A stretch of DNA of 9,771 bases from Oligoflexales bacterium. Lineage in GTDB: Bacteria; Bdellovibrionota; Oligoflexia; Oligoflexales; Oligoflexaceae. Shown here piece after piece: positions 1 through 5,689 of the stretch. Under the pieces are notes generated by a model, which was given only the letters and a program-made list of their open reading frames with translations, was not told the origin of the DNA and did not search any database. Every line of letters starts with the position of its first letter. Position 1 is the first letter of the stretch. The stretch lies in the NCBI GenBank assembly GCA_015232735.1, contig JADFZC010000071.1, positions 1-9,771 on the forward strand. Direction: 5' to 3'. The position numbers and the translations under genes are program-made.

Positions 1-319
1 TTACGATGGTCTTGCCGGCGCCGGGGAAGGATGTCACACCTCCCAAAGGGCCAGTGGCAAAACAGATAGGATTGCCGGGCGAATCCCATCTTGTATTGCT
101 GTTTATTTCCTTGAACATCAACCAGAGGTCAAACCCCTTGCCGCCGATCCATAAATCCTTCATCTGCCGGGTTACGGGGTGCTCTGTAATTTCATTATTA
201 TCTAAATCGATCCTTAACGTCCTGTTTGCGTAACCCTTTTCGAGCGGAGCGATCCGGAAGCTGAACTCACACAGGATTTCATGTGCATCCAACATCTTTT
301 TAATGCTCTCTTTTGTCAT
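1..319 (-). CDS. Aldehyde:ferredoxin oxidoreductase family protein, N-terminal part (runs off left edge)
   Basis: The first 106 residues are visible, starting MTKESIKKML; the frame is open to the left edge, so the gene is cut by the window. Residues 30-106 read like the N-terminal tungstopterin-binding domain of the AOR family: a YANRTLRIDLDNNEI strand, then the LWIGGKGFDLWLMF stretch, NPICFATGPLGG and FPGAGKTIV, matching the family pattern of a GG(R/K)G turn followed by a GTGPL-type loop. Members are oxygen-sensitive W/Mo-bis-pterin enzymes with one [4Fe-4S] cluster that oxidise aldehydes with ferredoxin; BamB of class II benzoyl-CoA reductase belongs to the same superfamily, so the substrate cannot be given. 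The [4Fe-4S] cysteines and catalytic part lie outside the window. About 29 residues precede the domain, slightly more than usual. The ATG at 317-319 is chosen because AGGAG lies 9 nt upstream. The gene is divergent from the permease at 581. Confidence 0.85.
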   Translation of the reverse strand, partial: MTKESIKKMLDAHEILCEFSFRIAPLEKGYANRTLRIDLDNNEITEHPVTRQMKDLWIGGKGFDLWLMFKEINSNTRWDSPGNPICFATGPLGGVTSFPGAGKTIV

Positions 320-448
320 CCACGCGTTCTCCTATTTGCTCTGCCAAAATAATCAATAAATTCATTTAGATATTGATTCCAAAACGAATGCATTTTACAG
401 CAACGGCGCTAAAAACAGCGGTTGATCTCAAAATGATTTGAAGGAGAG

Positions 449-454
449 TATACT
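449..454 (+). promoter_or_regulatory. Possible -10 element (TATACT) upstream of the permease
   Basis: TATACT matches 5 of 6 positions of a sigma-70 -10 box in the 261-nt divergent gap between the AOR gene and the permease. No good -35 sits at 16-18 nt; the nearest candidate, TTGATC at 422-427, is 21 nt away. Transcription from here would start near 461 and leave a leader of about 120 nt before the permease ATG. Weak call. Confidence 0.22.
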
Positions 455-460
455 AAGCAA

Positions 461-559
461 ATGAAGCTGCACAAGTTCTTTATTAAATCAGGAATAAGAA
501 CCCTGGACATGGTTAACAAAATGGTCTATATGTTAAGCGCAAAAATCAGGTCAACATGA
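461..559 (+). CDS. Possible 32-residue small ORF ahead of the permease
   Basis: An ATG at 461 opens a 32-codon frame (MKLHKFFIKSG to SAKIRST) ending in TGA 21 nt before the permease start. The peptide is basic, with one acidic residue and several Met and Leu, and could be an amphipathic helix. An AAGGAG lies at 441-446, but its 14-nt spacing is longer than ideal. If the TATACT at 449-454 is a real -10 box, that Shine-Dalgarno would lie outside the transcript, which argues against translation. No homology is recognised. It could be a leader peptide, a small membrane-associated protein, or chance; chance is the most likely. Confidence 0.15.
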   Translation: MKLHKFFIKSGIRTLDMVNKMVYMLSAKIRST

Positions 560-580
560 TAAAAAGAGAGAATTTTTAAA

Positions 581-2047
581 ATGAATGCATTTATTACTTT
601 AACCTTTGTCGGTATAGGAATGTTTCTTGTGTCTTTGATAGCAGGAAACCCGCTGAACCATTCGAGAGGCTTTCGGCTGAGGCGCCTTTTCAACTGGCTG
701 CCCCTGGGCCTTACCTACGCATTCCTCTATATGGGCCGATATAACCTCACGGTATCGAAAAATGCCCTCGGCACTTTGATGCCAAAGGAGGATTTTGGAA
801 TAATATTTGCCGCCGGTACAGTCACTTATGCTTTTTCCTGCCTATTCAACGGTCCTCTTACTGACAAGATTGGAGGGAAAAAGGCCATTATAATTGGGGC
901 TGTCGGCAGTGCGCTTATGAATGCGCTCATGGGACTCTTAACATATTTTGTGCTGGTCAAGGGAATGTTCGCAGGAAATATCCTGTTTTTATTTTCACTT
1001 TTTTATTCAATAAACATGTATTTTCAAAGCTACGGGGCGATTGCCATCGTCAAGGTCAATGCAAACTGGTTTCACGTGCGGGAAAGGGGATCTTTTGGCG
1101 GGATCTTCGGCGCCCTAATAGCCATGGGAATCTACTTTGCTTTCGACTGGGGGGCTTTCATTGTTGAGGCCACGAAAGCCAATATTACAGATGAGCTTGG
1201 TTTTTTTCAATCCATGCTGCGAATTGCCCTGATAAGTGATGACCATCCCGCTGTGGATCAAACCTGGTGGGTGTTCCTTATACCATGCCTGATTCTTCTC
1301 ATTTTTGTCGTCCTCGATATTCTGCTTTTGAAAGACAGACCCGATCAGGCTGGATTTAAGGCATTTGATGCCCAAGACGCATCCTCCGGGGAAGATGAGA
1401 CGCCTATTCCTCTCTTTGACCTGCTAAAGAGAATTTTAACGAACCGTGTGATTCTTGTGATCGGCGCAATTCAATTCTGCTCCGGGGTTCTGCGCAATGG
1501 GATCATGCACTGGTACCCAATCTATTTAAATGAAATGGGAGTTCCAAAAGACTTTCTTTTTAAGCAGCACTGGGGGATCATACTGGCACTGGCCGGTATT
1601 TTCGGAGGTGTTCTGGCCGGTCTGATTTCAGATAAAATCTTTGGATCGAGACGTGGCCCCGTGGCGGCACTTCTCTACGCCGTGATGGGTATTTCAATTT
1701 TGATGATGGTGTTCTCTCTGAAAGATTACTTCATGCTTGGAGTTATTGTTTCAGTATTGTCAGTGGCCGTAATAGGAATCCACGGAATCCTCGCGGGCAC
1801 AGCCACAATGGATTTTGGAGGACGCAAGGCTGCAGGGACGGCGGTGGGAATCATCGATGGATTTGTCTATCTGGGAACCGGACTTCAGTCCATATCTCTG
1901 GGCTATATCACAACCACAAACTGGAACTATTGGCCTATATTCCTTATGCCTTTTTCACTGTTAGGTTTCTTTCTCGCATTGAAAATCTGGCAGGCGCTTC
2001 CTCAGCCGGCAAAAAGGCCCGTCTCCTGCGCAAAGGCTGAGGCATGA
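581..2047 (+). CDS. Organophosphate:phosphate antiporter-family MFS permease (GlpT/UhpT-like)
   Basis: This is a 488-residue inner-membrane carrier of the major facilitator superfamily. The OPA family (GlpT, UhpT) exchanges sugar phosphates or glycerol-3-phosphate for inorganic phosphate. Family marks are: YAFLYMGRYNL in TM1 with Arg53 at the place of the first phosphate-binding Arg of GlpT; the motif-A loop GPLTDKIGGKK (91-101); WFHVRERG (163-170); GVLRNGIMHWYPIYL in TM7 (302-316) with Arg305 at the second phosphate-binding Arg; the second-half loop DKIFGSRR (351-358); and DFGGRKAAGTAVG (411-423). The His of GlpT after the ERG motif appears replaced by a non-polar residue, so the substrate may differ. 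Residues 4-22 form an extra hydrophobic segment before TM1, giving possibly 13 helices. The ATG at 581 has only a weak GAGAG site 10 nt upstream. No partner gene follows; a hairpin begins 6 nt after the stop. Confidence 0.85.
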   Translation: MNAFITLTFVGIGMFLVSLIAGNPLNHSRGFRLRRLFNWLPLGLTYAFLYMGRYNLTVSKNALGTLMPKEDFGIIFAAGTVTYAFSCLFNGPLTDKIGGKKAIIIGAVGSALMNALMGLLTYFVLVKGMFAGNILFLFSLFYSINMYFQSYGAIAIVKVNANWFHVRERGSFGGIFGALIAMGIYFAFDWGAFIVEATKANITDELGFFQSMLRIALISDDHPAVDQTWWVFLIPCLILLIFVVLDILLLKDRPDQAGFKAFDAQDASSGEDETPIPLFDLLKRILTNRVILVIGAIQFCSGVLRNGIMHWYPIYLNEMGVPKDFLFKQHWGIILALAGIFGGVLAGLISDKIFGSRRGPVAALLYAVMGISILMMVFSLKDYFMLGVIVSVLSVAVIGIHGILAGTATMDFGGRKAAGTAVGIIDGFVYLGTGLQSISLGYITTTNWNYWPIFLMPFSLLGFFLALKIWQALPQPAKRPVSCAKAEA

Positions 2048-2052
2048 TGCCT

Positions 2053-2083
2053 GCTTCTCGTGCTTTAAGCACAAGCGGGAGAT
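2053..2083 (+). repeat. Hairpin directly after the permease, sister of the one at 2982
   Basis: GCTT (2053-2056) and GTGC (2060-2063) pair with GCAC (2069-2072) and AAGC (2073-2076), leaving a 3-nt bulge (CTC, 2057-2059) and a TTTAA loop. It begins 6 nt after the permease stop. No T-run follows, so intrinsic termination is unproven. The core GTGCTTTAAGCACAAGCGG (2060-2078) matches 16 of 19 positions of 2988-3006, the hairpin behind the next gene. Confidence 0.5.
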
Positions 2084-2358
2084 GATAACGTATTGTTAAC
2101 ATCCGTATCAGCTTCAAATTTGAACACGCAACAAAATCAGAACATTTCAGAGAACCTGAAAGTTATGCATCAAAGCCATTTTACTGAACTTTCTCAATTT
2201 TTTCAGGATGGGCGATTCATACTTTCTGTATTTGTCGTAAACACAGGAACACCATTTTTGTAGTAATTTTACACACTATGTTCCTTCCTGGTTTTATTCA
2301 TTTTTAATTTCAGATAGTTATGCGGCTTAATTCTGGCATACCCTCTTTGCATTGGAAT

Positions 2359-2413
2359 CCGGCAAGGAAAAGATGAGCCGGGGCAGGCTCAAATTAACAA
2401 ATTGGAGGGAGAT
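2359..2413 (+). promoter_or_regulatory. Leader with two overlapping hairpins and a strong Shine-Dalgarno
   Basis: CCGGC (2359-2363) can pair with GCCGG (2377-2381), while GAGCC (2375-2379) can pair with GGCTC (2386-2390). The two share 2377-2379, so only one can form at a time. GGAGGGAGAT (2404-2413) follows as the ribosome binding site of the lipoprotein at 2420. The layout could act as a translational switch, but both stems are only 5 bp and no known riboswitch class was recognised. Confidence 0.25.
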
Positions 2414-2419
2414 AAAAAA

Positions 2420-2977
2420 ATGAGAATGCATAATACACTGACAGGATTGATTTTTATGGCTATGACGGTCGCAAGCTGCGGACGAAATCAATCAACTTCT
2501 GAAGTGAACAACGCAGATCAGGAAACGACTGAAATCAAATCTGCGGCGATCGATGAAAGTAAACTTTACTACAAATATCCGCTAATCACCTTCGAGGGCA
2601 GCTTTATGAGTCATGCCGATTATGACTCCGGAACAACGCTCGAAATCGGGGTTGACAATTTTGAGAAAGACAAACCCCTTGTTCTCAAAACCGAATATTC
2701 AAATTCAAGAGGCTATCACCGCACCTATACACTTTTTCTCAGCACTGGAAAGATAGGATATGAAGAGGGACAGGCCGGCAACGTCGAGAAAAAAGAACTT
2801 AATCCTGCAAGTTCCGACTCAAAAGAGCAAAAGGACTATCTTGATATGCTGGGCACAATGAAGGCTCATGTTGAAAGTATCATCTCCGGCAGCGGTCCGT
2901 GGGATCAGCCTCACCCAGAGTTGGAGATTGTTAAGAAGTATCTTGAAAAGGTCATAGATCAGGTTTCAAAAAAATAA
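2420..2977 (+). CDS. Small lipoprotein, family unknown
   Basis: This 185-residue predicted lipoprotein has a short basic N-terminus, hydrophobic core TGLIFMAMTV and lipobox VASC, with Cys20 the lipidated residue. Residue +2 is Gly, so outer-membrane sorting is the default expectation. The ATG at 2420 is preferred because GGAGG (2404-2408) lies 11 nt upstream; an in-frame TTG at 2402 would overlap that site and put charged residues before the signal peptide. A polar linker (about 21-50, rich in S, T, E, N) leads to a region of alternating hydrophobic residues suggesting beta strands (about 53-115: YYKYPLITFEGSF, TTLEIGVDNF, YTLFLSTGKIGYEEG), then a Lys/Glu-rich helical tail (about 135-185) ending in SKK. 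There is no Cys after the lipobox. I do not recognise a family. It stands alone, with a hairpin 5 nt after the stop. Confidence 0.75.
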   Translation: MRMHNTLTGLIFMAMTVASCGRNQSTSEVNNADQETTEIKSAAIDESKLYYKYPLITFEGSFMSHADYDSGTTLEIGVDNFEKDKPLVLKTEYSNSRGYHRTYTLFLSTGKIGYEEGQAGNVEKKELNPASSDSKEQKDYLDMLGTMKAHVESIISGSGPWDQPHPELEIVKKYLEKVIDQVSKK

Positions 2978-2981
2978 TTGG

Positions 2982-3006
2982 TCGCTGGCGCTTTCAGCAC
3001 CAGCGG
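2982..3006. terminator. Hairpin between convergent genes, possible two-way terminator
   Basis: CGCTGG (2983-2988) pairs with CCAGCG (3000-3005), one C.A mismatch follows, then GCT (2990-2992) pairs with AGC (2996-2998) around a TTC loop. It starts 5 nt after the lipoprotein stop and lies 31 nt from the end of the convergent barrel gene, a fitting place for termination in both directions. No U-tract follows on either strand, so it may instead be an mRNA-stabilising hairpin. Its core resembles 2060-2078. Confidence 0.4.
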
Positions 3007-3036
3007 ACGAGATTCAAGGCATATTATAAGGGCATT

Positions 3037-3756
3037 TTACAACCACAGACTGATTCCAAAACCAAAGCTGTTGGTGTAGGTTTGAATTTCAGTGAGTATT
3101 TTTTTGCCTCCATTTCGTTTGTATGTTTCATAAATCCAGCTGTAGTCAAAAAATAGGGAAACCTGGTTGAATATGAAATAGTTCAGGCCAAGCTTATAAT
3201 AAAAGCCGTTTCCCATGAAACGTGAACTAAGATCTTCCTGTTGATAATCCATGGTGTTTACATTCAATCCCACTGCACCTTGAATGTTTCCAAAAGCGGA
3301 ACAAAACAGGATCTGTGCCTCAGGCGATATACGAGATCCGACCAGGCTTTGATACGGACTTGAGGTTGCTGCCATACTTAGTCGCGTGTGGGAAACACTC
3401 AACTGCAGAAAGTGCCAAAATTCCACGCCAAGGGTTCCTCTCAGGCCATAGCCGCTCCAGGAATAATCAGTTGTCTGCTCAGCAGTGTCCGTTTCCGAAT
3501 AGATGCCGGATTCAATTCCTGTCGTCAGGGAGAAGAATATATTGTTGGTTTTTGATTTGGCATCGTTTATTGCTTCATGGGTTTCAGCCAGACATGGAGA
3601 ATTCAAATTAACCAGGCACAGGTAGAATATGAATCCGTAAATTAGAGGTCTTTTGATAATCCGGCTGATATCAGGAACAAGTATCTTCCCGTTAATTGTC
3701 CGGGTGATTTCTTTCCCGATAGAATTCAAAATTTTTTTAAGCTGCGTAATCGCCAT
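3037..3756 (-). CDS. Small outer-membrane beta-barrel protein, family unknown
   Basis: This 239-residue protein is predicted to reach the outer membrane. The hydrophobic stretch PLIYGFIFYLCLVNL (about 37-51) followed by NSPCLA and ETH looks like a Sec signal peptide cut after Ala57. The mature part is a series of alternating hydrophobic/polar strands with Tyr, Phe and Trp at the ends (NIFFSLTTGIESGIY, SGYGLRGTLGVEF, FLQLSVSHTRLSM, NIQGAVGLNVNTM, GFYYKLGLNYFIF, VSLFFDYSWIYETY, TNSFGFGISLWL), consistent with an eight-stranded barrel of OmpA/OmpW size. It ends WL rather than the usual terminal Phe. An odd feature is the roughly 36-residue basic extension before the signal sequence; ATG at 3754-3756 is the only standard start there, and no good Shine-Dalgarno precedes it. 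Function unknown. It is convergent with the lipoprotein at 2420. Confidence 0.7.
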   Translation of the reverse strand: MAITQLKKILNSIGKEITRTINGKILVPDISRIIKRPLIYGFIFYLCLVNLNSPCLAETHEAINDAKSKTNNIFFSLTTGIESGIYSETDTAEQTTDYSWSGYGLRGTLGVEFWHFLQLSVSHTRLSMAATSSPYQSLVGSRISPEAQILFCSAFGNIQGAVGLNVNTMDYQQEDLSSRFMGNGFYYKLGLNYFIFNQVSLFFDYSWIYETYKRNGGKKILTEIQTYTNSFGFGISLWL

Positions 3757-3768
3757 ACATTTGCTCTG

Positions 3769-3797
3769 ATTATTAACGAATACAACAACCTTTCCAA
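3769..3797 (-). promoter_or_regulatory. Putative sigma-70 promoter of the beta-barrel gene
   Basis: On the minus strand TTGGAA (3792-3797) is separated by exactly 17 nt from AATAAT (3769-3774), matching 4/6 and 5/6 of the -35 and -10 consensus. Transcription would start about 6-8 nt before the ATG at 3756, giving a nearly leaderless mRNA, which would fit the missing Shine-Dalgarno. Not proven. Confidence 0.35.
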
Positions 3798-4109
3798 TCA
3801 GCCGGTCCAGTTGGTTGAGCCATAAAATTGAAACCCATCCTCTTCATCTCCATCCAACATTTTCCCTATCGTTTATGACAGTCTTAAGGTTATTTTAAAA
3901 ATTTCGGCTTCTTATCCACCTCATGACTCATCCTTTGAAAATCTACTGGTAGCAACTATCAGTAAACAATCGAAAATATCGGCTATAAAGACAGCAACCC
4001 TTAGCATTTTTTTCTATTTTCATTCTTTTTCAATTGATATCAATGGATTATAAAATTATATATGGCAAATATGGAAGCTTGGTTTCAATTAGACAACTTT
4101 AGGGTTATT

Positions 4110-4150
4110 AGAATCAATCCATTTTCAGATCCGTCCAGTCCTTTGATTCT
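4110..4150. repeat. 8-bp inverted repeat downstream of the barrel remnant
   Basis: AGAATCAA (4110-4117) and TTGATTCT (4143-4150) form a perfect 8-bp stem with a 25-nt loop. It starts 16 nt past the end of the minus-strand barrel remnant and may be its old terminator. The T-run that continues after the right arm is on the plus strand, so it is not a textbook terminator for the minus strand. Confidence 0.25.
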
Positions 4151-4165
4151 TTTTCAAATTGACGC

Positions 4166-4462
4166 CTAAAAGCTATACCTCGTCTGCAAATAGGCATCAT
4201 CCGCATTGCGCATCTTCCCAAAAACCGTTGTATCCTTGCCGTCCAGGAAGTGGTAGCCGATTTTGATCTCGGCGTTGTCAACCGGGTAGTACGAAATATA
4301 TGGCGTCCAGACTACTGCATAGTTGTCTTTTACATGATCCCAATCGTGAACCTCGCCTACCAGCGTGACTGGTGCAATTTTCAGTTTTTCGTCAAAAACT
4401 TTCCATTCCAGGTTCATCATCAGGTAGTCGTTGAGATCCTTCTTGCCACGCTGGAAAAACAT
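4166..4462 (-). pseudogene. C-terminal remnant of an outer-membrane beta-barrel protein (porin-like)
   Basis: This 98-codon frame has neither a signal peptide nor a ribosome binding site, yet looks like the last strands of a large barrel: DYLMMNLEWKVFD, LKIAPVTLVGEVHD, YAVVWTPYISYYPVDN, AEIKIGYHFLDGK and a terminal YLQTRYSF, the aromatic C-terminal signature read by the BAM complex. The YYPxDxxEIKxGY...FG...RYSF pattern recalls DUF1302-type proteins; that assignment is from memory and tentative. Upstream the same frame stops at a TAA at 4481-4483, and neither other frame continues the barrel, so homology appears to end near 4455-4465 and the N-terminal several hundred residues are gone. A deletion or rearrangement is inferred. 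The following 180 nt (4463-4643) hold no convincing gene. Confidence 0.6.
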
Positions 4463-4568
4463 TCCGTGGATAAAATTTTTTTATCCATGAGAAAAATATT
4501 TACCTCGCTTTTTGCCTGCGATCTATCGTGTATATACTTATACTGCATTAAGGATAATTCCACATAAT

Positions 4569-4602
4569 TTCCGCAAAAACTATCGGGGTATGGTTCGCGG
4601 AA
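4569..4602. repeat. Imperfect hairpin between the barrel remnant and the cysteine-rich gene
   Basis: TTCCGC (4569-4574) pairs with GCGGAA (4597-4602); inside, AAC can pair with GTT after a small internal loop. It lies about 42-75 nt past the stop of the minus-strand gene at 4644. No U-run follows, so a terminator role is only possible. Confidence 0.25.
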
Positions 4603-4643
4603 TATGCTTTTCGACCCGGCCAATATTCAAAACACCTGCAATT

Positions 4644-5114
4644 TCAGTATTGTGACCCGCTGCCATCCACGTAAAACAGATCGAGGCCGCTTTCTGAATA
4701 TTTGAAAGCATATGAACATGCGAATTCCGATTCAGATATACCGCAGAATTTCAGACTGTAAGAAGTTTTGGATGAACTCATCGCCTGACCCCTGTTGAAT
4801 GAGATCTGCGCCAAATCTGTTGAACAGGTTAACCATCTTTGAGCAGTATTCGGAGCAATGATTTGTTCCGGAAGCATATAAATGGAATACCTTACGCTAT
4901 TCTTTGAAGCGTTGATAACATAAAGAGTCTTGGGACTCATGCAGACTCCGCCCAGAGCATAAAAGGAATTCTCAAGGCATGCGCTTTGAAGGCACTGGCC
5001 ATCCTCTCTCTTTGAGAAACAGACATTTGAACTGCCGTTTGGACAGGCATCAGCAATGCCGTAGCAAAAAAGTACTGAAACAATAGCAAGTGATCTTTTT
5101 AAATTTGTCATCAT
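4644..5114 (-). CDS. Secreted cysteine-rich protein, family unknown
   Basis: This 156-residue exported protein starts MMTNLKRSLAIVSVLFCYGIADAC, a typical signal peptide probably cut after IADA or GIA. The start at 5112-5114 is chosen because AAGGA lies 8 nt upstream; an in-frame ATG at 5249 would add 45 residues without a signal or Shine-Dalgarno and would read through the likely promoter. The mature part has eight cysteines, five of them in its first 40 residues (ACP, VCF, QCL, ACL, VCM) and three in the second half (TCS, FCG, ACS), suggesting up to four disulfides formed in the periplasm or outside the cell. The centre has short hydrophobic strands (TLYVINA, RYSIYMLP). If cleavage leaves the DAC cysteine near the N-terminus a lipoprotein could be argued, but no lipobox is present. 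No family recognised. Divergent from the CAP/PAN gene at 5690. Confidence 0.65.
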   Translation of the reverse strand: MMTNLKRSLAIVSVLFCYGIADACPNGSSNVCFSKREDGQCLQSACLENSFYALGGVCMSPKTLYVINASKNSVRYSIYMLPEQIIAPNTAQRWLTCSTDLAQISFNRGQAMSSSKTSYSLKFCGISESEFACSYAFKYSESGLDLFYVDGSGSQY

Positions 5115-5181
5115 TGAATTAATCCTTAATAAATTATTAAAAACAGAAAATATCTGTGCATGACATGCTGGTTGCTTGCAA

Positions 5182-5209
5182 ATAACATACCGCTTGCCAG
5201 CCTGGTCAA
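5182..5209 (-). promoter_or_regulatory. Putative sigma-70 promoter of the cysteine-rich gene
   Basis: On the minus strand TTGACC (5204-5209, 5/6 to the -35 consensus) is 16 nt from TGTTAT (5182-5187, 4/6 to -10). The start would fall near 5175, leaving a leader of about 60 nt that includes the palindrome GCATGACATGC (5158-5168), a possible operator. Supports the start at 5114 over the upstream ATG. Confidence 0.35.
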
Positions 5210-5470
5210 TAAGGCTGATTCCAAATCCCTGTTCATATGCAGAAACCATTGCATAATCATTAAGAACTGCATCAAACTAGGATTTTCGATTTTATTGCAT
5301 ATAAAGGTTATCTATGCTTTGACCTGCAATGAATTGATGTACTTTTTTTTGGCCTTTATTATTTTTCCCTGTTCATCATGTCCAGTTTTCTGGAAGAATA
5401 TTTCCGTCTCTTCCGGCAGTTTGACGCATCCGATGCAGCCGAATTTTTTATTCGACAGAAAAAAATATTT

Positions 5471-5499
5471 TTTCCCGTGAATAATTTCCCGTTAAATAA
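5471..5499. repeat. Two tandem 14-15 nt repeats
   Basis: TTTCCCGTGAATAA (5471-5484) is followed at once by TTTCCCGTTAAATAA (5485-5499), the same unit with one change and one inserted A. It lies about 190 nt upstream of the CAP/PAN start. Could be paired binding sites for a regulator, or a slippage duplication. Confidence 0.35.
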
Positions 5500-5689
5500 A
5501 AAAAAGATACCTTCAAAGTCCGCCAAAATGATATTGCGATTTCCATCCACAAAACTCGAATGAAAAAAATTATGGTTCGTCAATTGCTTATTATTCAGCG
5601 TTTAAAAGTTTTGAAGTTCACTCAATTTAAGGACCTCATAAAGATTAAATCAATTCTCGTTTTTGGGACAAATTATGGAGATATTTATC

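Larger units (their letters stand above)
2048..2419. other. Intergenic region, permease to lipoprotein
   Basis: This 372-nt AT-rich stretch has no convincing gene on either strand. Its left end carries the hairpin at 2053-2076, and its right end the two alternative hairpins at 2359-2390 and the Shine-Dalgarno of the next gene. The middle (about 2090-2350) shows nothing I can name; no -35/-10 pair with good spacing was found for the lipoprotein gene. Confidence 0.6.
3757..4165. other. Intergenic region, AT-rich, 409 nt
   Basis: No gene is visible. The stretch holds the putative promoter of the barrel gene (3769-3797), a 12-bp perfect palindrome ATTGATATCAAT (4033-4044) and an 8-bp stem at 4110-4150. 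The high AT content makes short palindromes likely by chance. Confidence 0.6.
5115..5689. other. Divergent intergenic region, 575 nt
   Basis: Short open frames on both strands around 5359-5583 lack Shine-Dalgarno sites and family resemblance, so I see no gene here. It contains a putative promoter for the minus-strand gene, 11-bp palindromes GCATGACATGC (5158-5168) and GCATCCGATGC (5426-5436), a CGAAT/ATTCG hairpin (5440-5454), a run of A6TAT6 just after it, and the tandem repeat at 5471-5499. No good promoter for the CAP/PAN gene was found. The length is unusual for a simple divergent promoter region. Confidence 0.55.

Noticed and set aside
2334..2362. Sigma-54-like promoter CTGGCATACCCTCTTTGCA upstream of the first lipoprotein
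   Set aside because: The GG and GC dinucleotides are 12 nt apart instead of the required 10, and the distance cannot be repaired by shifting the frame.
4033..4044. Perfect 12-bp palindrome ATTGATATCAAT as an FNR-type operator
   Set aside because: The FNR box needs TTGAT and ATCAA separated by 4 nt; here the half-sites touch. It is about 280 nt from the nearest start in very AT-rich DNA.
4420..4623. 67-codon minus-strand frame bridging the barrel remnant's broken end
   Set aside because: Starts at a TTG without a ribosome binding site, its C-terminal part is the barrel remnant read out of frame, and its N-terminal part matches no barrel pattern, so it is not the missing part of the porin.
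5115..5249. Upstream in-frame start that would lengthen the cysteine-rich protein by 45 residues
   Set aside because: No Shine-Dalgarno, no signal sequence at that N-terminus, and it crosses the likely promoter; the ATG at 5114 has AAGGA at 8 nt and starts a clean signal peptide.
5359..5583. Overlapping open frames of 61-74 codons on both strands
   Set aside because: No ribosome binding sites, AT-driven Phe/Lys/Asn-rich composition, no family resemblance, and the two strands mirror each other.
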